From Clostridium sp. OS1-26 (lineage in GTDB: Bacteria; Bacillota; Clostridia; Clostridiales; Clostridiaceae), in NCBI RefSeq assembly GCF_030915445.1, contig NZ_CP133264.1, positions 4,993,208-5,057,207 of the forward strand: a stretch of 64,000 bases of DNA, in the 5' to 3' direction. How positions within the stretch are numbered: position 1 is the stretch's first letter; each line of letters begins with the position of its first letter. The translations under genes were made by a program, and so were the position numbers. The notes under the pieces were generated by a model. That model made no database searches, was not told the origin of the DNA, and saw only the letters and a list, made by a program, of their open reading frames with translations. This document shows, in pieces, positions 17,340 to 26,410 of the stretch.

Positions 17340-18315
17340 AGAGTTTCGGCAGTTTGCCATTTTATTTTCCTTAATAGCTGCCACCACTGTAACACTGGGA
17401 TTTGCAATCAATAGGTTGGCGGGAATCCTTGCCATTGCTTCTGCCGCCGCCTTTGGAATAGCGTTTTTTGCGTTTACACAAGCCCGATATAAGAGCATTG
17501 CACAGATTTCAAATCAAATCGATCTTGTGCTTCATAATGCTAACCATCTGTATATTGGTGAATCGGACGAGGGCGAACTTTCCATTTTGCAAAGTGAGAT
17601 AACAAAAATGACGCTGCGTATTCGGGAGCAAAATGATGCACTGAAAAAAGAAAAAGAACATCTTGCCGATTCGCTGGCTGACATAGCCCACCAACTCCGT
17701 ACCCCTCTCACATCCGTGAACCTTATTCTGTCATTGTTAGAGAATAACTCTGACGAAAATGAACGAAAAACATTGATACGGGAAACAAAGGAATTGTTTG
17801 TACAGATGGATTGGCTGCTTACTTCCCTATTGAAATTATCTCGCTTGGACGCGGGCATTGTGGTGTTCCAAAGCCAGCAGATAGATGTAAACAATTTGAT
17901 ATGCACCGCACTTCGTCCGTTCCAAATCTCGATGGAACTGCACCATATTGATTTGCAAATAGATGCACTGAAAGGGATGATTATTCAGGGAGATTCAGGT
18001 TGGCTTTCGGAAGCAATTCAAAATATCCTGAAAAATTGCATAGAAAGCGCAGGCGACAACGGGAAGATTGAGATTGTCTGCACAGATAACCCATTGTTTA
18101 CTGAGATTGCCATCCACGACAGCGGCGCGGGCTTTGAAAAAGAAGATTTACCCTGCTTGTTTGACAGGTTCTATCGTGGCAAAAATGCAGGTGCGACAGG
18201 ATATGGAATCGGATTGGCTCTTTGCAAGATGATTATAACACGGCAGGGAGGGACGATTACCGCAAAAAATCACCCGCAGGGCGGCGCGATATTTGCCATT
18301 CGTTTCCCAAAGTGA
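17326..18315 (+). CDS. sensor histidine kinase
   Basis: Membrane histidine kinase of 329 residues. Two hydrophobic helices (about residues 9-27 and 32-50) with almost nothing between them mean there is no external sensing domain, as in intramembrane-sensing kinases that depend on an ABC transporter for input. The phosphoacceptor His122 lies in DIAHQLRTPLTS; the ATPase domain shows NILKNCIESA, DSGAGF and GYGIGLALCK. It forms a pair with the upstream regulator and lies just before the ABC transporter genes. Confidence 0.93.
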   Translation: MLRNREFRQFAILFSLIAATTVTLGFAINRLAGILAIASAAAFGIAFFAFTQARYKSIAQISNQIDLVLHNANHLYIGESDEGELSILQSEITKMTLRIREQNDALKKEKEHLADSLADIAHQLRTPLTSVNLILSLLENNSDENERKTLIRETKELFVQMDWLLTSLLKLSRLDAGIVVFQSQQIDVNNLICTALRPFQISMELHHIDLQIDALKGMIIQGDSGWLSEAIQNILKNCIESAGDNGKIEIVCTDNPLFTEIAIHDSGAGFEKEDLPCLFDRFYRGKNAGATGYGIGLALCKMIITRQGGTITAKNHPQGGAIFAIRFPK

Positions 18316-18397
18316 CTAATCTCTCACCTAAAAGTCACAGAGATGTAAGTTGAAGGTTCTATTATATAGGTAAACCATGAGAAAGGAGACTCACATA
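18316..18397 (+). promoter_or_regulatory. likely regulated promoter region of the ABC transporter genes
   Basis: The only gap in the cassette (82 bases). It carries related stretches TCTCACC and GTCACAG followed by AGATGTAAG and an AT-rich TATTATATA box. This is a plausible response-regulator-activated promoter, but no confident -35 can be given. Confidence 0.3.
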
Positions 18398-19081
18398 ATG
18401 GAATTTTTAAAAATTGAAAATCTATGCAAGGTCTACGGCAAGGGCGAAAACCAAGTTGCCGCCCTTGACCATGTTTCGCTTACAATCGAAAAAGGGGATT
18501 TTACTGCAATCATCGGTTCCTCCGGCTCCGGCAAATCCACATTGCTTCACATCATTGGCGGCGTGGACGTGCCGACAAGCGGAAAGGTGTATTTGGAGGG
18601 ACAGGATGTATATGCCCAAAGCAATGAAAAACTCGCCATCTTCCGCAGGCGGCAGGTAGGACTAATTTACCAGTTTCACAACCTCATTCCCACTCTGAAT
18701 GTGGTGGAAAACATCACCTTGCCTATACTGATGGATAAGCGGAAGGTCAACAAGGAGAGGCTTGATGACTTGCTGGAACTGCTTGGGCTAAAAGACCGCA
18801 AAACGCATTTACCCAATCAACTTTCGGGCGGCCAGCAACAGCGTGTTTCCATAGGACGTGCTTTAATGAATGCCCCGGCGGTCATGCTTGCCGACGAACC
18901 CACGGGCAGTTTGGACAGTCGAAATGGACATGAAATTATCAAGCTGCTGAAAGCAAGCAATAAAAAATACGGTCAGACCCTTATCATCGTTACGCATGAC
19001 GAAAATATAGCTTTGCAAGCAGACCGCATTATCGGCATATCAGACGGCAAAGTAGTACGAGATGAGAGGGTGAGACCATGA
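18398..19081 (+). CDS. ABC transporter ATP-binding protein (MacB/LolD-like)
   Basis: ATPase of an FtsX-type ABC system, 227 residues. Walker A is GSSGSGKST, Q-loop LIYQFHNLIP, signature LSGGQQQRVSIGRAL, Walker B MLADEPTGSLD and switch His in VTHD. The ATG at 18398 is used because AAAGGAG lies nine bases before it; an earlier frame start at 18377 has no such site. It overlaps the permease gene by four bases. Transporters of this build in Firmicutes usually remove or sense antimicrobial peptides. Confidence 0.94.
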   Translation: MEFLKIENLCKVYGKGENQVAALDHVSLTIEKGDFTAIIGSSGSGKSTLLHIIGGVDVPTSGKVYLEGQDVYAQSNEKLAIFRRRQVGLIYQFHNLIPTLNVVENITLPILMDKRKVNKERLDDLLELLGLKDRKTHLPNQLSGGQQQRVSIGRALMNAPAVMLADEPTGSLDSRNGHEIIKLLKASNKKYGQTLIIVTHDENIALQADRIIGISDGKVVRDERVRP

Positions 19082-21651
19082 ATATTTTCAACAAAGTTAC
19101 CCTGCAAGGCATGAAAAAAAGCCGTACCCGAACGATTGTCACGGTTATCGGAGTTATCCTGTCCGCCGCCATGATTACGGCAGTCGCTACCTTTGGCACT
19201 TCCCTATTGAATTTTCTGGTAAACGGTTCTATTGTGAAATACGGCGGTTGGCACGTTGAGTTTTTAGATGTTAATTCCTCTTTCGTGCAGGAGAGAACCC
19301 ACGACAAGGGAGTTGTAAACACTGCAACCTTTGAAAATATCGGCTATGCAACGCTTAAGGGCGGGAAAAGCCCCGAAAAGCCCTATCTTTTTATAGCCGG
19401 ATTCAGCGAAGAAGCCTTTGATACATTGCCCTTAACCCTGGTTTCAGGCAGATTGCCGAAAAACAGTGGGGAGGTTCTTGTCCCGGGTCACGTCGCTGCA
19501 AAGGGCGGCGTTAAATTCAGGGTGGGCGACACCCTTTCACTTGCTGTTGGAAGCCGCATGAATGGAAACAAGAGTCTCGGTCAACACGCCCCTTACATTT
19601 CTGGGAACGAAACTCTTGTGCCAAAAGCAGATAGAACCTACACAGTTGTCGGTATCTGCGAAAGACCCGGTTTTGAGGAACATTCCGCACCAGGATACAC
19701 CTTGATAACGAAAGCAGATACTCAAGACAAAGCGGACAGCTTCAGCATATTTGTCACTCTTAAAAACCCGCGAGGAGTCCAGGCTTACGCAAGCAGTACA
19801 GCGGTCAGCCATAGCTATGTCTTTAACGATAATGTGCTGCGCTTCATGGGTCTTTCGGACAATAAACTGTTCAACACGCTTCTGTACACGGTTGGCGGCA
19901 TTTTGGTTGCCATAATAATGGTAGGCTCGATTTTTCTGATTTATAACTCGTTTAACATCTCGCTGAACGAACGCACACGCCAGTTCGGGATTCTCTCGTC
20001 GGTGGGTGCCACGGCAAAGCAACTGCGAAATTCGGTACTGTTTGAGGGACTTTGCATTGGCGCAATCGGCATACCCATTGGCATTGTGGTCGGCATAGGC
20101 AGTATCGGGCTTGTAATTCCTATTGTTGCCAGTAATTTCGGGAACATTGCCTACAGCACCGTGCCTTTAACCTTGTCGGTGTCTGTCCCAGCCATTGTCG
20201 CAGCGGCGGCGGTCAGTTTGGTTACCATTTTGATTTCAGCCTATATCCCGGCCAGGAAAGCCGCAAACACTCCCGTGATGGAGAGTATTCGCCAGACGGG
20301 CGAGGTCAAAACCGAATCGAAAGCCGTGAAAACGTCAAAACTGGCGCAGCGTATTTACGGTTTGGAGGGAACTCTTGCGCTAAAGAATTTTAAGAGAAAC
20401 AAAAAACGCTATCGCAGCATTGTGCTATCCCTTGTTTTAAGCGTCGTGCTGTTTGTATCGGGAAATGCTTTTGGAACAACTCTGAAACGGCTTGCAGAAA
20501 GGTCGATAATGGACTTTGACTATGACATCGCTTTTACCACTCAGGATATGAACGACAGCGAAATATTTCCCCTTTACGACAAACTAAAAACTGCAGATGG
20601 GGTTTACAAAAGCTCGTATCAAGCGATTTTGGCGTATTCATGCGCGGTTAAGGTAAGCGATTTTTCAGACCGTTACCGGAAATCCGCGGGTTATGCTGCG
20701 CCGGACCAAACGGTTCATCTTCCAATGGACATCCAGTTTATTGAGGACAGCGAATATCTGAGTTTTATCAAAAAATTGGGCTTGCCCGCAGAAGAATATA
20801 CCGGGAAGGACGCGAAAATGATTGCCTGCGCCAAACAACGGGTTAACAATAAAGACGGATCAGAAGCGTTTGATATGTTTGCTAGTCGTTCCATGACTTT
20901 CAGTGTCGCTCCCGAAACAAATGACAAGCCGAAGATGGAACAGGGGCAAAGCATAAACATTACGTTTGTCGATACGTACCCGGTGGATCCTCTTAAATCC
21001 CTGAATCAATCTTCCGAGAAGAAGCCATACGTTTTTATGGTGGTAGCCCCCTATTCGCTCAAAGAGAAGTTTGAAACTTCGGATACCCATGCAGATATAG
21101 GCCTGACCTTTAGATCAAAGAATCCTTCGCAATCGGTGGCTAAAATGGAAGCGATGATTCAGGACGCAGGAATTACGTCTGCGTATACCCTGCTCAATAT
21201 GTACACGATGGTTGAACAATACCGCAGTATGACATTTGTTATTGATGTTTTTACCTATGTTTTTGTCATCATGATTTCGCTGATTGCGGTTGCCAATGTG
21301 TTTAACACCATTTCCACGAATATCAGGTTGCGCAGGCGGGAACTTGCCATGCTCCGCTCGGTGGGGATGTCCGACCGCGATTTCCAAAAAATGATGAATT
21401 TTGAGTGTGTTTTTTATGGCATGAGGACGTTGCTATTCGGGCTTCCAATAGCGGGAACCATCTCGTGGCTGATTTACAAAGGGTTGGCGACCCAAGAAAG
21501 GATAGACAACTTCGATTTTGTATTCCCGTGGGGCAGTATGGCAATCAGCGTGTTCAGTGTGCTCTTTATCGTGTTCATTACAATGCTGTATGCCACTCGC
21601 AAGATAAAAAAAGAAAATATCATTGACGCGCTTCGGGATGACATGACTTGA
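19078..21651 (+). CDS. FtsX-like ABC transporter permease
   Basis: Large permease of 857 residues with two FtsX-type units. Helix 1 (about residues 17-40) is followed by an outer domain of over 200 residues; three helices lie at about 265-390, then a second N-terminal helix near 440-465, a second outer domain, and three final helices from about 720. It is partner of the ATPase overlapped by four bases. The large outer domains suggest recognition of a peptide or cell-wall-active compound at the membrane surface. With the kinase lacking its own sensor domain, a transporter-based sensing module is likely. The substrate is unknown. Confidence 0.9.
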   Translation: MNIFNKVTLQGMKKSRTRTIVTVIGVILSAAMITAVATFGTSLLNFLVNGSIVKYGGWHVEFLDVNSSFVQERTHDKGVVNTATFENIGYATLKGGKSPEKPYLFIAGFSEEAFDTLPLTLVSGRLPKNSGEVLVPGHVAAKGGVKFRVGDTLSLAVGSRMNGNKSLGQHAPYISGNETLVPKADRTYTVVGICERPGFEEHSAPGYTLITKADTQDKADSFSIFVTLKNPRGVQAYASSTAVSHSYVFNDNVLRFMGLSDNKLFNTLLYTVGGILVAIIMVGSIFLIYNSFNISLNERTRQFGILSSVGATAKQLRNSVLFEGLCIGAIGIPIGIVVGIGSIGLVIPIVASNFGNIAYSTVPLTLSVSVPAIVAAAAVSLVTILISAYIPARKAANTPVMESIRQTGEVKTESKAVKTSKLAQRIYGLEGTLALKNFKRNKKRYRSIVLSLVLSVVLFVSGNAFGTTLKRLAERSIMDFDYDIAFTTQDMNDSEIFPLYDKLKTADGVYKSSYQAILAYSCAVKVSDFSDRYRKSAGYAAPDQTVHLPMDIQFIEDSEYLSFIKKLGLPAEEYTGKDAKMIACAKQRVNNKDGSEAFDMFASRSMTFSVAPETNDKPKMEQGQSINITFVDTYPVDPLKSLNQSSEKKPYVFMVVAPYSLKEKFETSDTHADIGLTFRSKNPSQSVAKMEAMIQDAGITSAYTLLNMYTMVEQYRSMTFVIDVFTYVFVIMISLIAVANVFNTISTNIRLRRRELAMLRSVGMSDRDFQKMMNFECVFYGMRTLLFGLPIAGTISWLIYKGLATQERIDNFDFVFPWGSMAISVFSVLFIVFITMLYATRKIKKENIIDALRDDMT

Positions 21652-21863
21652 TTCAAAATCTATATTGACTTGATAGAAAATCAAAAAACATTTGCATGAT
21701 TGGGTTCAAGTGATTCGCAATCGTTCCGAAAGGCGATTTAGACATTGAAAATACAGAATCCATCCTACACAAGTAATGTAAATTACAAATGAATGCTATC
21801 CTGCGGTAATAAAAAAAACCACAGTTGTGGCAGATGATGTTTTGCGGCCCAAATGTGGCCATG

Positions 21864-21901
21864 CGGCGGTTTTGAAATAACAATCAAAATCGCCGTTTTT
21901 G
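21864..21901 (+). terminator. terminator after the FtsX permease gene
   Basis: CGGCGGTTTTGA pairs with TCAAAATCGCCG (one G:T pair) around an eight-base loop and is followed by TTTTT. It closes the cassette transcript. The rest of 21652-21921 holds no gene I can support, only short GC-rich inverted repeats. Confidence 0.8.
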
Positions 21902-21921
21902 TGTAACAAAGTAAAGGTAAA

Positions 21922-21938
21922 GCTAATGCGACAGCCCC
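21922..21938. repeat. right terminal repeat of the GC-rich cassette
   Basis: GCTAATGCGACAGCCCC is the inverted relative of the left end GGAGCTGTCGCACTAA at 16340. It also resembles the arms of the hairpin at 5816-5919. Confidence 0.5.
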
Positions 21939-21954
21939 TTCGCTTTATGTTATA

Positions 21955-22749
21955 TTAAATACTTCTCAAAGCACCTGGACAATTAGTAATTATGTCATCA
22001 ACACCCATCTGAATAAGCCTTCTCCAATCATCTACATTATCTACTGTCCATACATGTACCTTTTTATTATTTTTATGGAGTTTTTCTACTATACTCTTAT
22101 TAACTTTAGGATAGTAAATACTATAATAATCAACATATTCTAGATCTAACTTGTCTTTGTTATTCAAAACCGTAATATATCCTGTCCTAATTTTAGGATT
22201 TAGCTTTTTTACCTTTACCAGAGTGCGGTAATCAAAGGAACATACTAAACAATTATCTACGAACTTATTGTCTTCAATAAGTTGTACAACTTTTCTTGGT
22301 AAGTCCGTATCATTTTTATAGCTCTTAATTTCAATATCTAATTTAATTTTTCCTTTTGCTGCCTTTATAACTTGATCTAGTGTAGGTATCTTTTCCCCTT
22401 TATACTTTTCCGAATAAATACTACCTACATCTAGCTTCTCTACATCTTTATATGCTACCTCTGAGAGGTCTTCATCCACCTTTGCTACTCTTTTTAAGTT
22501 CTTATCATGCATTAATACAACTACTCCATCTTTTGTTTCCTGTACATCCAACTCAGCATAATCCGCCTTATCTTCTGCTGCACACAAAATAGAGCTTATG
22601 GTATTTTCAGGTGCACGTCTACTGCTTCCTCTATGTCCTATGATTTTTATATCCTTACTTTTAACGGTAAACCTGTTACCAGAGTAATTATCAGCAACCA
22701 TAATAGAAACCATAATAACTATAAATATAACCAGCGCCCTTTTTATCAT
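21955..22749 (-). CDS. glycerophosphodiester phosphodiesterase
   Basis: GDPD/UgpQ-type enzyme that splits glycerophosphodiesters into glycerol-3-phosphate and an alcohol. The 264-residue protein from the ATG at 22749 (AAGGAGA ribosome site) has one N-terminal hydrophobic segment acting as signal or anchor, so the enzyme acts outside the membrane. Motifs: HRGSSRRAPENT, YAELDVQETKDGVVVLMHD, KLDIEIKS, and the C-terminal VHVWTVDN. It stands alone and may recycle phosphoglycerol from lipids or teichoic acid. Confidence 0.92.
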   Translation of the reverse strand: MIKRALVIFIVIMVSIMVADNYSGNRFTVKSKDIKIIGHRGSSRRAPENTISSILCAAEDKADYAELDVQETKDGVVVLMHDKNLKRVAKVDEDLSEVAYKDVEKLDVGSIYSEKYKGEKIPTLDQVIKAAKGKIKLDIEIKSYKNDTDLPRKVVQLIEDNKFVDNCLVCSFDYRTLVKVKKLNPKIRTGYITVLNNKDKLDLEYVDYYSIYYPKVNKSIVEKLHKNNKKVHVWTVDNVDDWRRLIQMGVDDIITNCPGALRSI

Positions 22750-22926
22750 AACTAACTCTCCTTCTGCTATAAAATACACTTACTACAAAAATTATCCACA
22801 ATCTAGATAAAAGTTACAGGTTGCTACAAAAAATTTAAGTTCTTATTATCCATTATATACTATTTATCGGTAGTTGTTAAATCACTTTTCAAAATAATTC
22901 TATGATAATTCTTTTTAAAACACAAA

Positions 22927-22956
22927 AACTGCCTACGTTTGTTTCAATAGGCAGTT
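22927..22956 (-). terminator. terminator after the Nudix gene
   Basis: AACTGCCTA and TAGGCAGTT form a nine-base stem with a 12-base loop; the minus strand continues TTTTTGTG. The gap 22750-23002 holds nothing else recognisable. Confidence 0.8.
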
Positions 22957-23002
22957 AAAGATATAGATACTATATAAAATCTTCTTTGCGTTTGCATTTT
23001 TA

Positions 23003-23446
23003 CTAACGAATAAAAGCTGCTTCTTGCTCGCAAAGAGCATCTTTCAACCATTGAGGATGCATTGGTAAAATATCAGTTGGAAGGTCATCTATTGCAAAAT
23101 AACGCAATTCAAGGGTTTCAGGTGAAGAAGAAGTTATTTGTCCTCCCACTACTTCACCCTCAAAATACGTAGTTATAAAATGTGTTGTAATTCCATTAGG
23201 ATATTTAAAAACTTGTGACTTTGGATCTGAGTAAACACCAATCAGCCTAGTAATACGAATATCTAATCCTGTCTCTTCCCATGCCTCTCTAACAGCAGCT
23301 TCCTTTACACTTTCGCCTAGCTCTACATGTCCCGAAAGTAATCCCCAGAGTCCTACATCTGCACGTTTTTGTAGTAGAACTTTTCTATTTTCATCAAAAA
23401 TAATTATTGCAACTCCTGGGTGAATGTTATCAATTTTTTGCATCAT
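23003..23446 (-). CDS. Nudix hydrolase
   Basis: Hydrolase for nucleoside diphosphates linked to another group, 147 residues. The Nudix box is complete: GHVELGESVKEAAVREAWEETGLD fits G-x5-E-x7-REUxEExGU, with the Glu residues that bind magnesium. The substrate cannot be read from the sequence; MutT-like cleaning or NDP-sugar hydrolysis are both possible. The gene starts 30 bases after the DUF2087 regulator gene on the same strand and may share its transcript. Confidence 0.93.
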   Translation of the reverse strand: MMQKIDNIHPGVAIIIFDENRKVLLQKRADVGLWGLLSGHVELGESVKEAAVREAWEETGLDIRITRLIGVYSDPKSQVFKYPNGITTHFITTYFEGEVVGGQITSSSPETLELRYFAIDDLPTDILPMHPQWLKDALCEQEAAFIR

Positions 23447-23476
23447 AAGTATTCCCTCCTCTTAAATTACATTAGG

Positions 23477-24241
23477 TTATTCCTTTATCCAGTAAGTGCT
23501 ACAATCATTAGAGCGTTCAATAAATCCATATTCTATTAAAGCCCTTCTAATAGTAGCGTAGTCATCATATACTCTTTTTAAAATTCTATTTATTTCTTTT
23601 TCAGAATATTTCTTTCCCTTTGAAAAATTCTTAACTATTTCAGATAAAACTATTATCTTATTTTTTTCTTTAGCTGGATAGGTCTTTATTGCCCCATTTT
23701 CATCCATATAATTTTTAATAGTGTTTTCTCGTTCTTTGTCAGTAATATTGTATCTATCATCTATGGTAGTTGCTGTTTTATGTGCGTCACACAAAACCTC
23801 TTTATCTAAGATATTTACCTTTTTTCTTATGTCACTAGATATAAGCTCCATCATCGCTAGAAACAATCTTGCTTGCTTTTCTTTTTCTCGTAATTTATAA
23901 CGATGACTTCTTATAGTAGACTGTGCAACTCCTAACTTTAAAGCAATTTCTTTATCAGTTAACTCTGAAGCTATCAATACTAGCACATCTCGCTGAACCT
24001 CAGATATGCCAGTAAAAGCGGTGTTCATACCTAGTAAATATTCTAATGTTGAACCATGGCTTTTCTCTATATGAAGCTCAGCTGCCTTTCTTGAATCATA
24101 AAGAATAGAATCTATTTCATATATTCTTCCCTTTGTGAATTCCTCCTCACAAATTATACATTTATAATGCCCATCACTCTCAATAAAACCTTTCTTTACA
24201 TCCTCAATAGTTGCATCCCAAAATACCTCTCTATTATTCAT
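23477..24241 (-). CDS. DUF2087 regulator with zinc-finger-like and HTH regions
   Basis: Probable transcription regulator of about 254 residues. The N terminus has a C-x2-C...H-x4-H zinc-finger-like stretch (YKCIICEEEF to AELHIEKSHG). A LuxR/sigma-4-like helix-turn-helix follows (LTDKEIALKLGVAQSTIRSHRYKL). The C-terminal 70 residues match the DUF2087 type (YPAKEKNKIIVLSEIVKNF to YGFIERSNDCSTYWIKE), often found fused to helix-turn-helix domains in Firmicutes. The start may be the ATG at 24241 or one of two GTG codons at 24250 and 24253. Its regulon is unknown; the Nudix gene follows directly. Confidence 0.8.
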   Translation of the reverse strand: MNNREVFWDATIEDVKKGFIESDGHYKCIICEEEFTKGRIYEIDSILYDSRKAAELHIEKSHGSTLEYLLGMNTAFTGISEVQRDVLVLIASELTDKEIALKLGVAQSTIRSHRYKLREKEKQARLFLAMMELISSDIRKKVNILDKEVLCDAHKTATTIDDRYNITDKERENTIKNYMDENGAIKTYPAKEKNKIIVLSEIVKNFSKGKKYSEKEINRILKRVYDDYATIRRALIEYGFIERSNDCSTYWIKE

Positions 24242-24374
24242 ATTCTCCACCACCTCTTTTATATTTGTTTATACGTCAATTATATACACATTTTTAATTT
24301 TTGTCTATATATAAACAAACCTTTTTTGATTAAGTTTATTAAATGTTTTAACATATGCTTTTTAATGTACTATT

Positions 24375-24449
24375 TTACCCGATGTCTACCCTCTAATGCA
24401 CTCTGCTTTTCTTAAAATTAGGACTAAGTGGCGCTATGTCCCTGGATAA
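24375..24449. repeat. intergenic repeat, deleted copy (family with 37926 and 40609)
   Basis: Matches the ends of the 125-base element at 40609-40733 (CCGATGTCTA..., CTTTTCTTAAA, AAGTGGCGCTA, GGATAA) but lacks the middle. The loss lies between two CTCTG repeats in the longer copy. Confidence 0.6.
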
Positions 24450-24471
24450 GGAATTTTTATCTAACCTTTTG

Positions 24472-24493
24472 TTGACCGATCGATCGGTTAATG
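24472..24493 (+). promoter_or_regulatory. TetR-type operator within a promoter
   Basis: ACCGATCGATCGGT (24475-24488) is a perfect palindrome of the TetR-family type. TTGACC at 24472 followed after 17 bases by TAATTT reads as a promoter that the operator overlaps. No TetR gene is in the window. Confidence 0.5.
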
Positions 24494-24535
24494 TTAATTT
24501 TATGCTTGCGTTGTTATAGTCAGTGCCCTAGATCT

Positions 24536-24628
24536 GCAATTCTTATTGGCGAAGGTACAAAAAATGAAGTAAAGTATCCACGCTATAAAGGTTCTGGAAA
24601 ATATTTTGACATTATAGAAAAAACCTAA
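24536..24628 (+). pseudogene. C-terminal relic of a deleted gene
   Basis: An open stretch encodes A-I-L-I-G-E-G-T-K-N-E-V-K-Y-P-R-Y-K-G and on to GKYFDIIEKT with a stop at 24626. It has no start codon or ribosome site and is followed at once by a terminator. It reads as the last 30 codons of a protein whose body has been deleted; the promoter with the TetR-type operator lies just upstream. The family cannot be named with confidence from so short a piece. Confidence 0.45.
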
Positions 24629-24629
24629 A

Positions 24630-24666
24630 AAATAGTAGCTCCAATCACAATTGGATGCTACTATTT
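24630..24666. terminator. bidirectional terminator
   Basis: AATAGTAGC-TCCAAT pairs with ATTGGA-T-GCTACTATT; T-rich sequence follows on both strands (TTTTTT on the minus strand). It serves the relic on one side and the diguanylate cyclase on the other. Confidence 0.8.
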
Positions 24667-24688
24667 ATATTTAGATTCACTGAAAACC

Positions 24689-26200
24689 CTACACAAATTT
24701 ACGTCCGTTCTCTAATTTATTCTTATACATCTCTTTATCCGCTAATTCAATAATCTGTTCTATATTAAGGTTCATTTCTGATTTATATAAGAATAAACCT
24801 ATGCTTGCATTGATAAAATAAGGCTTACATTTATTCTTATTCAAATCTTTAAATCTATTCCTTATCCTGCCGCAGATCTTATTTATTTCATATTCACTTT
24901 TATTATCAAATAATATTATAAACTCATCTCCGCCATAACGAAAAATAACATCATTGGCTTGTATTTCTTCTTCAATGGCCTTACAGATCTCAGTTATTAA
25001 ATAGTCACCTTCATTGTGTCCAAAGTTATCATTTACCATTTTAAGTTTGTCTATATCAACAAAACAAATAGCAAATTCATCATTTTCATTTTTTAGTCTT
25101 TCAAGCTTCCTCTTAGTTATATCCATTCCAATTCTTCTATTTAAAACACCTGTTAAAGCATCTATAGATGCATGTGTGGTCAATTCACTCTCCATCCTCT
25201 TTATTTCTGTTATATCTGCTATTCCGGTTAAAATAGACTTCTCTCCAAAATAATCAATAAGCTCGTAATTAACAATAACCCACTTGCTCTGTCCTGAAAA
25301 AGTTTTATGTTCAACCACATAATCACGAAATTGTCCACTTTTCTCCAGCATATCAAGCATTAATTCCAAATCAGATGTGTTTTTATATAAATCCTTATGA
25401 TTTAAAGTATCAACTTGATCTTTTGTAATATTATAAAATACCATGGCTTTATTATTCGCATCTTGTATTTTGCCATCCTTAAGTCTAGATATAAATAAAG
25501 GAAAAGGATTCATCTCAAACAATTTTTGAAAAGTTAGCTTATCCTCTTTGATTCTTTCATCATTTAAAAAATTTTCAACATTATGTCTGTACAAAACAAA
25601 GAATAAAACAAATGAAGCTATAACTGTAGTAGTGGAGTTTAATTGATTTATTATTGCCTTCTCTTTATTTTCACAAAAAAATGAAAGGCCAATTATAAAA
25701 AAGGTATGGTTAAGACTGTATATCCAAAACATCGCTTTGGGATATATAGGAATTATCAATACCACTACAAGAATAGTTATGATATAGGCATCAATGTTCC
25801 CGGAAAATCTTTGACTATTTAGAGAAGTAACAGCTGCTAAAAAAATCGCTGAAAAAACATCTAAAATTACTGCTGCTTTAGCAATAAGAGAAGATCTATA
25901 CCGCTCTCTACTCTCCAATAATTTAAAAATTATAATGTAAATCATAGAAAATATGAAAGCTATAATATGTATACCTATCAATGTTTTTCTGTAAAGTACA
26001 TTTATATTATTATTTTTATAGAAAATAAAGTCAGCGTAGAAGCTATAAAAACTTGCTATAAGAATTATCCAATTAAATAACCTTCCACGTTGTAGACTTA
26101 TTAAAATATACTTTCTTTCAAATTCTTTGCTATTTTTAAAGTCCATTTTAAAAAGTGATTTTATTGAAATTTCATCAATAAATTTTGAATAACTCCTCAT
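24689..26200 (-). CDS. membrane diguanylate cyclase with PAS and GGDEF domains
   Basis: Makes the second messenger c-di-GMP from two GTP. The 503-residue protein has about six hydrophobic helices in the first 210 residues, a PAS domain (FQKLFEMNPFPLFISRL to ITEIKRMESE), and a GGDEF domain (HASIDALTGVLNRR to the end). The catalytic loop reads RYGGDEFIILF, so the active site is intact. The N-terminal membrane part is a MASE-like sensor of unknown signal. It is monocistronic. The 210 bases upstream contain no further gene. Confidence 0.92.
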   Translation of the reverse strand: MRSYSKFIDEISIKSLFKMDFKNSKEFERKYILISLQRGRLFNWIILIASFYSFYADFIFYKNNNINVLYRKTLIGIHIIAFIFSMIYIIIFKLLESRERYRSSLIAKAAVILDVFSAIFLAAVTSLNSQRFSGNIDAYIITILVVVLIIPIYPKAMFWIYSLNHTFFIIGLSFFCENKEKAIINQLNSTTTVIASFVLFFVLYRHNVENFLNDERIKEDKLTFQKLFEMNPFPLFISRLKDGKIQDANNKAMVFYNITKDQVDTLNHKDLYKNTSDLELMLDMLEKSGQFRDYVVEHKTFSGQSKWVIVNYELIDYFGEKSILTGIADITEIKRMESELTTHASIDALTGVLNRRIGMDITKRKLERLKNENDEFAICFVDIDKLKMVNDNFGHNEGDYLITEICKAIEEEIQANDVIFRYGGDEFIILFDNKSEYEINKICGRIRNRFKDLNKNKCKPYFINASIGLFLYKSEMNLNIEQIIELADKEMYKNKLENGRKFV

Positions 26201-26410
26201 ATAGCATTCTTGCCCTTTCTAAGCAGATTTAATTAACATATTATAACATAACAAAATAATTTTGAATATATCTGCTAATTGGTCATTTTTTGATATGCTA
26301 CACTAATTATAAAATTGTTATAAATATGCTTTAGAGCAAAACTCTACGTTACTTATGATATGTTTCACCATAACAGTAGTGTTGAAGGCTTCTAAGGAGT
26401 TTTTCTTTAT

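Larger units (their letters stand above)
16340..21938. mobile_element. probable transferred regulator/ABC-transporter cassette
   Basis: About 5.6 kb holding five tightly packed plus-strand genes (HTH, response regulator, histidine kinase, ABC ATPase, FtsX permease). The codon use is visibly richer in G and C than the AT-rich genes on both sides. It is bounded by inverted copies of GGxGCTGTCGCAYTA. No transposase or integrase is present, so how it moved is unknown; it could be passive transfer between flanking repeats. Confidence 0.5.
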
